Below, piece after piece: positions 15,303 to 24,375 of a stretch of DNA of 64,000 nucleotides. This DNA comes from an uncultured Acidimicrobiaceae bacterium. GTDB lineage: Bacteria; Actinomycetota; Acidimicrobiia; Acidimicrobiales; SZUA-35. A program made the translations under genes and the position numbers. The notes below the pieces were generated by a model that had not been told where the DNA came from, ran no database searches, and saw nothing but the letters and a program-made list of their open reading frames with translations. Position 1 is the stretch's first letter, and each line of letters opens with the position of its first letter. The stretch spans positions 40,586-104,585 of the forward strand of contig CAMYLA010000035.1 in the NCBI GenBank assembly GCA_947259095.1, in the 5' to 3' direction.

Positions 15303-16406
15303 CTAGCAGCCACCCGAGGAGGGTTTGCGGGGGACGCTGGGGTCGACAACCTCGATGTGGACGTGGGGCCATGACGGCTCCGCGGTGAGCTTGTCGATCT
15401 GGGACCGGAAGGGGAAGGTCGTCGGACCCGATGCCAGCCGGTCACCGACTTCGACCCGCTGACCCTTGCGGACTGCGACATTCTGGATGTGGAGGAGCTT
15501 GACCTCCAGGTCCGGTCGACCGTCGGGGTTGATCACAACGTAGCCGTCGCTGTAGCGGCAGTACAGAGTGTAGTTCCCGGCCCTGGCCACCGTCCCGCTC
15601 ACCGGTGCGGTGATGGCGGTGCCGGGCTCGGCCACGATGTCGACCGCGCCCCTGGCATGGGTGCCCCGGCCCCGGGAGGCCATCGTGGTCAACCGAACCG
15701 GGGCCGGCAGGGCCGCGGCCATGGCCAGGGCGCCGGGATGGCTCGACTGGTGGAACCCCGCTCGCTCGATCAGGGCCGATGGGGCAACGATGGTCAGGCC
15801 GGCCACCGTGGCCAGTGGCTCACGTTCGGCCAGATCGACCTGTCGCTCCGTCGATCGGCCGTCGGGCCGTCGACAGCTCCTGGCCGCAACGCCGTCCGAC
15901 GGGTACCGATGGCGGCCGACGAACTCCGGCGACAACGACACATACAACATCACCCCGCCCCGGGTCAGCTCCCGCCGGGTCAGCAGGCCGGTCCAGTAGG
16001 CCAGACCCTCGGGGTCGGCCGGCCGGTCGAGCACATTGCGATAGATCAACTCGACGAAGGCCCGATCGTCGGTGGTGCCGTAGCGCCGCCCGAACTCCTC
16101 ACTGTCGGCGAACGAGTCGGCGATGGTGTCGAGCCCGGCACAGCCATCGATCTCGCCGATCCAGTAGAGCGCCCCCTCGGCGTCGGGTTGGCGCTGGAAG
16201 AAGGCCTGGTAGAGACGGAACGCCGTTGCGTGCTCACCGGTCAGCTCATCGAGCTCTGCGATGGTGTCGAAGTTCGTCTGATCCGCCGGCGTCGATGCGC
16301 CGACCGGCTGCCAGGACACGATCGACGTCAACAGTATGGCGAGCATCGATGCAAACGCCAGCGGGCGGACCTGGTTCATCATTGAGCGAAGGAATCCAAC
16401 GGGCAT
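15303..16406 (-). CDS. Secreted DUF4214 / M23 peptidase-like protein
   Basis: An exported protein of about 367 residues. A signal peptide (hydrophobic LAFASMLAILLTSIV, cleavage near GAS) is followed by a DUF4214-like region: RLYQAFFQRQPDAEGALYW and LIYRNVLDRPADPEGLAYW are two copies of that repeat. The C-terminal half has a LytM/M23-type beta domain with RGTHARGAVDIVAEPGT and HVHIEVVDP. The N-terminal HxxxD zinc site is replaced (HARGAVD), so peptidase activity is plausible but unproven. The start was set at ATG 16406; 16382 is also possible. The role is probably cell-envelope remodelling or binding. Confidence 0.8.
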   Translation of the reverse strand: MPVGFLRSMMNQVRPLAFASMLAILLTSIVSWQPVGASTPADQTNFDTIAELDELTGEHATAFRLYQAFFQRQPDAEGALYWIGEIDGCAGLDTIADSFADSEEFGRRYGTTDDRAFVELIYRNVLDRPADPEGLAYWTGLLTRRELTRGGVMLYVSLSPEFVGRHRYPSDGVAARSCRRPDGRSTERQVDLAEREPLATVAGLTIVAPSALIERAGFHQSSHPGALAMAAALPAPVRLTTMASRGRGTHARGAVDIVAEPGTAITAPVSGTVARAGNYTLYCRYSDGYVVINPDGRPDLEVKLLHIQNVAVRKGQRVEVGDRLASGPTTFPFRSQIDKLTAEPSWPHVHIEVVDPSVPRKPSSGGC

Positions 16407-16466
16407 TGTTCGGCACGACCTCATGGTCGACCCCGTCGGCCGAAACACCGACGCCTGTAGGACGGC

Positions 16467-17627
16467 TCAAGTCTGGCCCACCCAGACCGCCAGGCGGCGG
16501 ACCACCGGCTCCCGGCCGGTCGCGCTGGCTCGTCGAACCCGAACCGGGGTCCGATCCATGGAGGCTCGGGTCAGGCGATGGCGTTGGTCTGGTGCAGCTT
16601 GGCGATGTCCTCCGCATCGAACCCGAGACCCGACAGGATCTCGCCCGTACTCGAGGAAGGTGCCCCGCTCGACGTTGTGGGGGTGCCGGGTGGCCTCGTC
16701 CATGGTCAGCACCGGGGCGAAGCACACATCGGAGTGTTCCATGATCCGGCACCACTCGTCCCTGGTCTTGGTCTTGAATAGGTCGGCGACCCGCTGCTTG
16801 TTGGCCGGCCAGGCCTTGCGATCGTTCTGGGGGGCCATCTCCGGATCCTGGCCAAGACCGGACAGCTCCATCAGCTCGGCGTAGAACTGGGGCTCGATCG
16901 AACCGATCGAGATGTAGAGCCCGTCGCTGCACTCGTAGACGTCGTAGAACGGGGCGCCGGTGTCGAGCATGTTGGTACCCCGCTCGTCGCTCCACACCCC
17001 CGCCGCCTTCATCGACCAGAACATGTTCATCAGCGACGCCGCACCGTCGACCATGGCGGTGTCCACCACTTGGCCCTGACCGCTGCGCTGGGCCTCGAGG
17101 ATCCCGCAGACCATGCCGAAGGCCAGGTACATACCACCGCCGCCGAAGTCGCCGACCAGGTTGAGCGGTGGATGGGGCGGGCCACCCCGGCGACCGATCG
17201 GCTCCAGGGCACCGGCCAGGGCGATGTAGTTGATGTCGTGACCGGCGGCCAGGGCATACGGCCCTTCCTGACCCCAACCGGTCATCCTGCCGTACACCAG
17301 CTTGGGGTTTCTGGCCAAACAGTCCTCGGGGCCCAGCCCCATGCGCTCGGTCACGCCGGGACGGAAACCCTCGATCAGGCCGTCGGCCCTCTCCACCATC
17401 TTCAGGACCGTCTCGACACCGTCGGGGTTCTTGAGGTCGATCCCGATCGAGCGGCGATTCCTGGTCAGGCTGTCCTTTGGCGGGTCCTCGGGGTCACCGC
17501 CCCGCACCGCGCCGGCCCGATCGACCCGGATGACGTCGGCTCCCATGTCGGCCAGCATCATGGCGCAGAACGGTCCGGGGCCGATACCGGCCAGCTCGAT
17601 GATGGTTATTCCCTCTAACGGTCCCAT
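16467..17627 (-). CDS. CaiB/BaiF family CoA transferase, 3' end disrupted
   Basis: Class III CoA transferase / alpha-methylacyl-CoA racemase relative. The first ~330 residues are normal: [19 protein letters not shown] at the start and [15 protein letters not shown] near 160 with the catalytic Asp. After [12 protein letters not shown] (about residue 328) the frame runs into an Arg-rich tail without family character. A different frame from 16641 reads [18 protein letters not shown] and stops at 16571, the expected family C-terminus. About 30 residues before that (the proline-rich PRFS-type loop) are absent. This points to an internal out-of-frame deletion. The start is leaderless (TACGGT, 6 nt). 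It may be a recent pseudogene or an assembly error. Confidence 0.85.
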   Translation of the reverse strand: MGPLEGITIIELAGIGPGPFCAMMLADMGADVIRVDRAGAVRGGDPEDPPKDSLTRNRRSIGIDLKNPDGVETVLKMVERADGLIEGFRPGVTERMGLGPEDCLARNPKLVYGRMTGWGQEGPYALAAGHDINYIALAGALEPIGRRGGPPHPPLNLVGDFGGGGMYLAFGMVCGILEAQRSGQGQVVDTAMVDGAASLMNMFWSMKAAGVWSDERGTNMLDTGAPFYDVYECSDGLYISIGSIEPQFYAELMELSGLGQDPEMAPQNDRKAWPANKQRVADLFKTKTRDEWCRIMEHSDVCFAPVLTMDEATRHPHNVERGTFLEYGRDPVGSRVRCGGHRQAAPDQRHRLTRASMDRTPVRVRRASATGREPVVRRLAVWVGQT

Positions 17628-17633
17628 GCCCTC

Positions 17634-17639
17634 ACCGTA
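17634..17639 (-). promoter_or_regulatory. -10 box TACGGT, leaderless start
   Basis: TACGGT lies 6 nt before the ATG at 17627 of the CoA transferase gene. Confidence 0.6.
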
Positions 17640-17797
17640 GATCGATCAGCGGCGAGGGTTCTAGTTCGACCGGCGGCCCACCCCGGCCTCCTCCTGTCGC
17701 TGCTTGTCGCTGCTGCTCATCCCAGATCGCAAAACGGCAAGGCGATAGCGTGCCTGGTTTGGGGTTCCTGGAGCCCTGAATCGAAAGGAAGAACCTG

Positions 17798-18967
17798 GTG
17801 CAGACCGAGTCCGACGATCCCTGGGGCCACGGCCACTACGGAACATTCCGCCCCCCGATCGACATGGCGGCCAGGCCGGAGCCGGCGGCGCCGCTCGACA
17901 TCTGTTTCCTCGTCGGCTCGCTCGACATCAGCGGCGGCACCTACGTGATCCTGCAGCATGCGCTGCAAGCCCACCAGCGGGGTGAACGGGTGGTCATCGT
18001 TCCCCTCTTCGCACCCACCGCCGAGACCACCGACTGGCACCAGGCGTTGCGGGAACTGCCGATCGCCACCCTGGAAGAGATCGGCGACCACCAATTTGAT
18101 CTGGTGATCGCCACCTGGTGGCGCACCGCATACGAACTGCACCGGGTGCGAGCCAGGCGATACCTGTACTTCGTGCAATCGGTGGAGGCCCGCTTCTACG
18201 CCTTCGACCAGCCGAGGTTCGCCGCCCTGGCCGGCGCAACCTACGACATGCCGCTGAGCGTGATCACCATCTCACCGTGGATCCAGGCCTATCTGGCCCT
18301 GGAGCACGGTCGACCGGCGCTGCTGACCCCGAACGGCATCGACAAGCGGCGGTTCACCCCGGTCGGTCCGGTCTTCGAGCCTCGAAACGAGCGGCGGCTC
18401 CGAGTCCTGGTCGAGGGGCCGATCGAAGTGCGGATGAAGCAGGTCCCGGAGACGATCGAAGCGGTCAGGGACTCCAAGGCCGAAGAGCTGTGGTTGCTGA
18501 CCTCGAGCTCGATAGACGACTATCCCGGTGTCGACCGCATCTTCAGCCGGGTCCCCGTCGACGTGACCCCCGGGGTGTACCGGAGCTGCGACGTGCTGGT
18601 GAAGCTCAGCCGGGTCGAGGGGATGTTCGGCCCGCCGCTGGAGATGATGCACTGCGGTGGCACCGCCATCGCCTGGGACGTGACCGGCCACGAGGACTAT
18701 CTCGTCAACGAGGAGAACGGGCTGGTGACACCGACCGGCGACTACGACTCGGTGGTCGCGGCGCTGGACCGGCTGGCCACCGATCGGGAGCTGACCGGCC
18801 GGCTCTCGGCCGCAGCGCTGCAGACCGCGGCCCGGTGGCCGAGTTGGGTTGAGAGCTCGAGGTCGTTCCACCGATCGCTACGGCTGCTGGCCCGCCATCC
18901 GCAGCCGGAAGCCGAGAAAGCCGAGATTGTCGAGGCCAGTGAGCAAGGAGCGAGGCTGCTGCGATGA
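17798..18967 (+). CDS. Glycosyltransferase, GT4-like
   Basis: A 389-residue retaining glycosyltransferase of GT-B fold, probably adding a sugar to a surface glycan. The N-terminal Rossmann half has CFLVGSLDISGGTYVIL. The C-terminal half shows LTPNGIDKRRFTP, VYRSCDVLVKLSRVEGMFGP, PLEMMHCGGTAIAWD and EDYLVNEENGLVTP, the GT4 donor-binding region with the EX7E-type spacing (EGMFGPPLE). GTG 17798 has AAAGGAAGAAC upstream. The stop overlaps the next start by ATGA, so the pair is translationally coupled. The donor sugar is not determinable; the closest pattern is rhamnan/WsaF-like enzymes. Confidence 0.87.
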   Translation: MQTESDDPWGHGHYGTFRPPIDMAARPEPAAPLDICFLVGSLDISGGTYVILQHALQAHQRGERVVIVPLFAPTAETTDWHQALRELPIATLEEIGDHQFDLVIATWWRTAYELHRVRARRYLYFVQSVEARFYAFDQPRFAALAGATYDMPLSVITISPWIQAYLALEHGRPALLTPNGIDKRRFTPVGPVFEPRNERRLRVLVEGPIEVRMKQVPETIEAVRDSKAEELWLLTSSSIDDYPGVDRIFSRVPVDVTPGVYRSCDVLVKLSRVEGMFGPPLEMMHCGGTAIAWDVTGHEDYLVNEENGLVTPTGDYDSVVAALDRLATDRELTGRLSAAALQTAARWPSWVESSRSFHRSLRLLARHPQPEAEKAEIVEASEQGARLLR

Positions 18968-21900
18968 CCGAACGACCATGGACTCCCTACGACGTCGAGT
19001 TCTACAGCGACATCGATCGTCCCGACTATGCGGTCGCCCTGTGGGCCGGCCATCGATGGTTCGGCTACGACCTGGTGCGGTGGGCCAAGCCGGAACGGAT
19101 CGTCGAACTGGGCAGCCACTACGGCTGTTCGTTCTTTGCGTTCTGCCAGGCCGTCCAGGCCGATCGCAGCGACTGCGACCTCATGGCCATCGACACCTGG
19201 GAGGGCGACGAACACACCGGCCACTACGACGAGTCGGTGTACCACACCTTCACCACGGTCCTCGAACGGCGCTTCGCCGGTCTGCGGACCAGGGTCCAGC
19301 GATCGACCTTCGACGACGCCCTGGCGGTGGTTCCCGATGGATCGGTCGACATCCTGCACATCGACGGGCTCCACACCTACGAGGCCGTCTGCCACGACTA
19401 CGAGACCTGGAAGGACAAGGTCGCCCCGAACGGCATCGTGCTGTTCCACGACGTGGCACCCTCGTCTGGTCTCGGGTCGGCCCGCTACTGGCAGGAGGTC
19501 CGCGAGACCGGGCCGAGCTTTGCGTTCCTCCACAGCCTCGGGCTCGGGGTACTGCTCCCCAACGGCACCGAGGGCCGGGAGGCGCTGCTCGATCTGGGCC
19601 GCAGCCCCTGGCGGCCGTACTACGAGCACCGGGCCGGGCACGATCTACGATCCCGCCAGGTCATCGACCTGACCGCCATGATCGACGCCAGGGATGAGGC
19701 GCTGGCGGCAACCGAGAGGCTCGTCGTCGACCGGGACGAGGCGCTGGTCATGACCGACCGTCTGGTTGCCGAGCGGGACCAGGCCCTGATCACCGCACAG
19801 GCCATGATCGTGCAACGGGACGACGCGCTGGCCGCAACAGGGGCCACGGTGGAGCAGTGTCGCCACGAGCTGGCCGACGTCGAGCAGCTTGTCGCAGCCC
19901 GCGACGATGCGCTGGCCGCGGCCCGGACCGAGATGGAGCGACTGGACCGTTCGTTGGCCGAGGCCAACGAACGGCGCTCGAAACTCGAGGTCGACCTGGC
20001 CCGGGCCGCCGCCGACAGCGCGCACCGCCTCCAGCTGGCCGAAGCCGATCGGGCCGAGGCCTTGGCCGAGATCGAGTACCTCCACCACCACATCGCCGCC
20101 CTGACCGTCGATCGGGATGCGGTGGCCGCAGGCCTCGACCTCTACCGCCGGGTGCTGCGACCGGTACGGTGGGCCTCCCGCCCGCCCCGTCAGGTCCTCC
20201 GCCGAATCCGGGGCCGGGACGAAACCGATGTCGTCGACATCGAGCCCGGCACCGGGATCGAGCCGGACACCGAGATCGAGGCCGGTCCGACGCGGCCTGC
20301 ACTGTTCGACGGCGACTGGTACCTGGCCCGCTATCCCGATGTGGGCAGGGCCGGGGTCGACCCGTGGACCCACTGGCGTGACCACGGCTGGAAGGAAGGC
20401 CGCGAACCGTGCCCGCTGTTCAACGCCGGCACCTACCTGGAGCAGCACGACGATGTGGCGGCGGCAGGCATCGACCCGCTGATCCACTGGACCGAGTCCG
20501 GCCGGCGGGAGGACCGTGACCCGTCGAGGCTGTTCTCGACCGACTTCTACCGCAACCGCAACGAGCAGCGCCTGACCGACGAGGACGACCCGCTGCGGCA
20601 CTACCTCGACAACGGCATCCAGCTCGGCCTGTTCGTCTCCCCGGAGCACGAGCAGCGGGTGCTGAACGCGCCGTTGCTCCAGGCCGGGAACGACAACCTG
20701 CTGGTCGACGTCGTCGCCCACCACGACGGCAGCAGCCGTTCGGTGCCCTACTCGATGATCGTCGACCTCGACGCCGACCTGTTCACCTTCGACCTCTGGG
20801 ATTCGATCCTCACCAGGTCCCGACCGGCGGATGCGTCCAAGCTGGCAACCGCCCGCAGGATGCGGTTGGCGCTGGGCCTGAGCCCGGGCCAGAGCCCGTC
20901 GACCTGGGACCTCATGCGGCGCCGGGTCGAGATCGAGGCCGCCATCGCCGGACCCTCCAACGGGGAGTACCTGCTCGGCGACGTGCTGGCCAGGCTCCTG
21001 GCCCAGGTCGCGGCCGAAGGCCTCGACCCCGTTGACCCGGACGGCACCGGCTACGACGCCGCAGCGCTGGCCGACCACCTCCGACGGCTGGAGCTGGAGG
21101 ACGAGATGGCGTCGACGACGCCGATCGGTGACACCGTGGTGGTCATCGAGAAGCTCCTGGCCCGGGGCGACTCGGCCCGGGTGGCCGTGGTGTCCGACTT
21201 CTACCTCTCGGGCGACGACCTCCGGGATCTGCTGGCCTATCACGGCCTGAGCAGTTATCTCCTCGAGGTCATCTCCTCTGCCGACATCGGCCTGTCGAAA
21301 CATCGGGGCGGGGAGCTGCTGGCATGGGTCCGCGACCGGTTCGGCGTCGAAGCCGGGCGCCACGTCCACGTCGGAGACAACCCCCACGCCGACGTGGCCA
21401 TGCAAACCGAGACCGGCGGCATCGCGGTCCACCTCGTCCACGGCGATCGGCGCTTCGTCGGTCCCGGCCAACTCACTGAGGCGACGATGGCCGACGTTGC
21501 GGCCGAGCTGCGAGCCGATCTCGACGCCGCGGCCCAGCTCCGCTGCCGCCAGAACGGCCTCAGCCCCCGGCCGGACAACCGCATCATCCGGGCGGCCTGG
21601 CGCACCGCCGTGCTGCCGGTGGCGCTGGTGGCCGCGGCCATCGAGGATGCAACGGCCCGGAACCTGGACCGGGTGCACTACCTGAGTCGGGAGGGGCTGT
21701 TCCTGTCCAGGATCCACGACGAGATCGCACCCATCCTCGAGCCCCAGGGAGCACCGGCCGGAGTTCATCTGGCGGTGTCGAGGCGGTCGACGTTCGGACC
21801 GTCGCTGCAGGAGATCTCACCGAGCAGCCTGCTCGACCTGTGGCGGATGTACTCCCGGCAGACCCCCCGTGGCCTGCTGGTGTCACTCGGGGCCGAGGCC

Positions 21901-22797
21901 GACGAGTTCCGGCCGGCCCTGCAGCGGTGCGACCTGGAACTCGACGAGGTCATCGACGGCATCCACCTCGACGGCAGGATACGCACCTTCCTCGAGGACC
22001 CAAAGGTCACCGACACCCTCCAGACCCTCAACACCGAGCGCCGGCACGGCCTGCTGGCCTACCTCGAGCGCCGGACCGACCTCGATCTCGACGAGATGCT
22101 GATGGTCGACGTCGGCTGGCGGGGCACGGTGCAGGACAACCTGGCCCGCCTCCTGCCGGACACCAGGTTCGTCGGCTGGTACCTGGCCCTGTTCCCGTTC
22201 CTCAACCCGCAGCGACCCGACTGCTACAAGTTCGCCATCGGGCCGGACGGCAACCTCGGCGACGACATCTCGTTCATGGAGCCGCCGGCTGCGGTCGAGC
22301 GGCCATGGACCCCGGCCGCACCGTCGGTGGTGGACTACCGCTCGATCGGCTCCGAAGCCGGCGTACCGGTGCTCGACGAGGAATCGCTGACCGACGAGAG
22401 CCGGGCCGCAATCGAGCTCTACCAGGATGCGGTGGTCGACGCCGCGGCGATGGTGGCCCGGTGGATCGTGGCCAACGGTGCGGCCACCGACGTGCTGCGG
22501 CCCCTGATCGAGACCCAACTCACCTCGTACTACAAGACGCCGGAACCGGGAATTGCCGACCTATGGTTCAACTCGGCCCACGACGACACGTTCGGGGTCC
22601 TCAATGTGACCTCCTTCGGCAAGGCCGGACCGAGCCGGGAATGGCTCGCCGGTGGCCCCGGCCCCGCCTTCCTCCGCCACCTGGAAGACGCCGCAACCGG
22701 CTCGTTGTGGCCGGCCGGCTACCGTCGATGGCAACCGGTGGAGGCGGCGGTGGCGCTGGAGCAGGCGCTGCGGACCGACCGGTTCGACCGGCGCTGA
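18964..22797 (+). CDS. Multidomain methyltransferase / coiled-coil / HAD protein
   Basis: A 1277-residue protein coupled to the glycosyltransferase (4-bp overlap). Domains in order: class I methyltransferase about 20-225 (IVELGSHYGCSFFAF, LHIDGLHTYEAVCHDY); a coiled coil about 230-390 built on 14-residue repeats (RDEALAATERLV, RDEALVMTDRLV); a region of about 445-560 with WYLARYPDVGRAGVDPWTHW-type repeats seen in polysaccharide-related proteins; a HAD-like domain about 595-830 (FTFDLWDSILTR, VAVVSDFYLSGDDL, HVHVGDNPHADVAM); and an 890-1277 C-terminal domain (RVHYLSREGLFLSRI). It probably modifies or terminates a surface polysaccharide, and the coiled coil may measure chain length. The role is inferred. 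Confidence 0.85.
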   Translation: MTERPWTPYDVEFYSDIDRPDYAVALWAGHRWFGYDLVRWAKPERIVELGSHYGCSFFAFCQAVQADRSDCDLMAIDTWEGDEHTGHYDESVYHTFTTVLERRFAGLRTRVQRSTFDDALAVVPDGSVDILHIDGLHTYEAVCHDYETWKDKVAPNGIVLFHDVAPSSGLGSARYWQEVRETGPSFAFLHSLGLGVLLPNGTEGREALLDLGRSPWRPYYEHRAGHDLRSRQVIDLTAMIDARDEALAATERLVVDRDEALVMTDRLVAERDQALITAQAMIVQRDDALAATGATVEQCRHELADVEQLVAARDDALAAARTEMERLDRSLAEANERRSKLEVDLARAAADSAHRLQLAEADRAEALAEIEYLHHHIAALTVDRDAVAAGLDLYRRVLRPVRWASRPPRQVLRRIRGRDETDVVDIEPGTGIEPDTEIEAGPTRPALFDGDWYLARYPDVGRAGVDPWTHWRDHGWKEGREPCPLFNAGTYLEQHDDVAAAGIDPLIHWTESGRREDRDPSRLFSTDFYRNRNEQRLTDEDDPLRHYLDNGIQLGLFVSPEHEQRVLNAPLLQAGNDNLLVDVVAHHDGSSRSVPYSMIVDLDADLFTFDLWDSILTRSRPADASKLATARRMRLALGLSPGQSPSTWDLMRRRVEIEAAIAGPSNGEYLLGDVLARLLAQVAAEGLDPVDPDGTGYDAAALADHLRRLELEDEMASTTPIGDTVVVIEKLLARGDSARVAVVSDFYLSGDDLRDLLAYHGLSSYLLEVISSADIGLSKHRGGELLAWVRDRFGVEAGRHVHVGDNPHADVAMQTETGGIAVHLVHGDRRFVGPGQLTEATMADVAAELRADLDAAAQLRCRQNGLSPRPDNRIIRAAWRTAVLPVALVAAAIEDATARNLDRVHYLSREGLFLSRIHDEIAPILEPQGAPAGVHLAVSRRSTFGPSLQEISPSSLLDLWRMYSRQTPRGLLVSLGAEADEFRPALQRCDLELDEVIDGIHLDGRIRTFLEDPKVTDTLQTLNTERRHGLLAYLERRTDLDLDEMLMVDVGWRGTVQDNLARLLPDTRFVGWYLALFPFLNPQRPDCYKFAIGPDGNLGDDISFMEPPAAVERPWTPAAPSVVDYRSIGSEAGVPVLDEESLTDESRAAIELYQDAVVDAAAMVARWIVANGAATDVLRPLIETQLTSYYKTPEPGIADLWFNSAHDDTFGVLNVTSFGKAGPSREWLAGGPGPAFLRHLEDAATGSLWPAGYRRWQPVEAAVALEQALRTDRFDRR

Positions 22798-22891
22798 CCC
22801 GCCGGCCGCTTCGACCGCCGCCGTTGCTTCGCCGGGGTTTCGTTTCCCGATAGTTAAGGACTGTGGCGGTACCGGGGGACGTTCGTTGACT

Positions 22892-22897
22892 TACCAT
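22892..22897 (+). promoter_or_regulatory. -10 box TACCAT, leadered
   Basis: TACCAT in an AT-richer patch (GTTGACTTACCATTGG) about 88 nt upstream of the TlpA-like gene; the transcript would carry a leader with the GAGGAG Shine-Dalgarno. Confidence 0.4.
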
Positions 22898-22985
22898 TGG
22901 TGGCAGCGTCGCAGCCCACCGTCGGTGGCGATGCCGGTCGACGGAGACGTGTCGGTCGATGACCACCTGTCGGTCGAGGAGCATC

Positions 22986-23672
22986 ATGCAGCGCAGCCAA
23001 TTCGCAGCCGCCGTCATCGTCCTCGCCGTCGTGGCCGGGTTGCTTGCCGGCCGATTCCTGTCCGACTCCCCCGACGAGCGGGCAGTAGCCGCGGCCGATC
23101 CGGTTGACGAGGTTGACGCCGCGGCGGAGCAGGAGCCGAACGTGATCAGTGGTGGTGAGCAGGCCGCAGTGGGGACGGCGACGGTTCCTCCGACGAGCGC
23201 CGAGGTCGGTGAAGCTCCACCCCTGCTGGGCGAGAAGCCGGAGCTGGTGGACCTCGACGGCTGGCTGCAGACCGACGCCACCGGACTCGCCTCGTTCGAC
23301 GGCCAGGTCAGGATCGTCCAGTTCTGGACCTTCGGGTGCCGCAACTGCAAGGCAACACTGCCAAACCTCCAGCAGATCTACGCCGACTGGCACGACCGGG
23401 GGCTGGAGATCATCGGTGTCCATGCTCCAGAGTTCTCTCACGAGGCCGACATCGACAACATCGTCGGCGCCGCCGCCGACCTGGGTGTGACCTGGCCGAT
23501 CGCCCTCGACACCGAGAAGACGAACTTCCGAGCCTGGCAGGAGAATCGCCGGTTCTGGCCTCGCACCTACGTGCTCGATCAAAACGGGCAGGTCCGCTTC
23601 GACCACATCGGCGAGGGCAAGTACGACGAGCTGGCCGAGACGGTGGCCCACCTGATCGAGAACGGCGCCTGA
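22986..23672 (+). CDS. TlpA-like membrane-anchored thioredoxin
   Basis: A periplasmic-facing thiol-disulfide protein of 228 residues. The signal anchor at 4-24 (SQFAAAVIVLAVVAGLLAG) is followed by an acidic linker (25-85), then a TlpA/ResA thioredoxin fold with CRNC in WTFGCRNCKATLPNLQ, cis-Pro segment FWPRTYVLD, and HAPEFSHEADIDN. The last resembles the C-terminal domain of DipZ/NHL-thioredoxin proteins. The start at ATG 22986 is set by GAGGAGC 3-8 nt upstream. With the CcdA-like gene 79 bp downstream it probably forms a reductant relay across the membrane. Confidence 0.88.
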   Translation: MQRSQFAAAVIVLAVVAGLLAGRFLSDSPDERAVAAADPVDEVDAAAEQEPNVISGGEQAAVGTATVPPTSAEVGEAPPLLGEKPELVDLDGWLQTDATGLASFDGQVRIVQFWTFGCRNCKATLPNLQQIYADWHDRGLEIIGVHAPEFSHEADIDNIVGAAADLGVTWPIALDTEKTNFRAWQENRRFWPRTYVLDQNGQVRFDHIGEGKYDELAETVAHLIENGA

Positions 23673-23738
23673 GCCGATGGCCCCGGATCCCCGGTCGGGA
23701 CGGCCGGGCCCTGGCCGGTATTGCCCACCGCCGGGTTC

Positions 23739-23744
23739 TACGAT
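23739..23744 (+). promoter_or_regulatory. -10 box TACGAT, leaderless start
   Basis: TACGAT lies 7 nt before the ATG at 23752 of the CcdA-like gene, so it can be transcribed independently of the TlpA-like gene. Confidence 0.6.
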
Positions 23745-23751
23745 CTGATCG

Positions 23752-24345
23752 ATGTCGATCTTGCGACTGCTGGCCGAGGGATTCGAGTCGGCGCTGCTGC
23801 CCTGCTCGCTGATCCTGCTGCTTCCCGGCGCCGCGGTCGGCCTGACCGCCAGGGCGGCGGCCATCCCTGCCTTCACCTCGTTCGGCGTTGGCGTGCTCGC
23901 CCTGTCGTGGCTGCGCTTCTCCGATCGCGGCGGCGGGTTCTCACCATTCTTCATTGCGGTGGCGTTGATGGTGGCCACCATTCTGCTGCTGACCCCGCTG
24001 ATCAGTCGTCTCGACGTTGCCGCCATCCCCGCCGGACTGCTGGCCGGTGGTGCGGCCGCCGAGCTGTGGCGGCCCTGCGTCGGTGACGAGTACGGCCTGC
24101 TGCTCAACGAGCTGCCGGAGCGGGGGCTTTCCGGCTTGGCTCTCCAGGCCGTCTATCTGGTGGGCGTCCTGTCGCCGCTGATCGCCCTGGGGGCCCTGCA
24201 CCATCTGGTCCCGGACCGGATCCTGGTCAAACTCGAACCGATCTGGGCCGTGGTCGGTGGTGCCGGGCTGGCGCTGCTCTCGCTGGCCACCGCAGTGGAA
24301 CTGCACGACGATCTGGTCGGCAAGCTCTTCGAGTGGAGTGTGTGA
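23752..24345 (+). CDS. CcdA/DsbD-like membrane thiol transporter
   Basis: A 197-residue polytopic membrane protein with about six hydrophobic segments. Two cysteines stand out: ALLPCSLILLLPG in helix 1 and LWRPCVGDEYG near 105, the paired redox cysteines of CcdA-type proteins. The reductant flows from cytosolic thioredoxin through these to the TlpA-like protein encoded just upstream. The family is usually 220-240 residues, so this is a short version. A separate leaderless start argues that it is regulated on its own as well as by read-through. Confidence 0.78.
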   Translation: MSILRLLAEGFESALLPCSLILLLPGAAVGLTARAAAIPAFTSFGVGVLALSWLRFSDRGGGFSPFFIAVALMVATILLLTPLISRLDVAAIPAGLLAGGAAAELWRPCVGDEYGLLLNELPERGLSGLALQAVYLVGVLSPLIALGALHHLVPDRILVKLEPIWAVVGGAGLALLSLATAVELHDDLVGKLFEWSV

Positions 24346-24375
24346 CCGCTCCGACGGTCGGCGGCAGGCCTGGGG

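Noticed and set aside
19645..21768. Long minus-strand frame (707 codons) opposite the 1277-residue gene
   Set aside because: Composition lacks domains and it mirrors a well-supported plus-strand protein.
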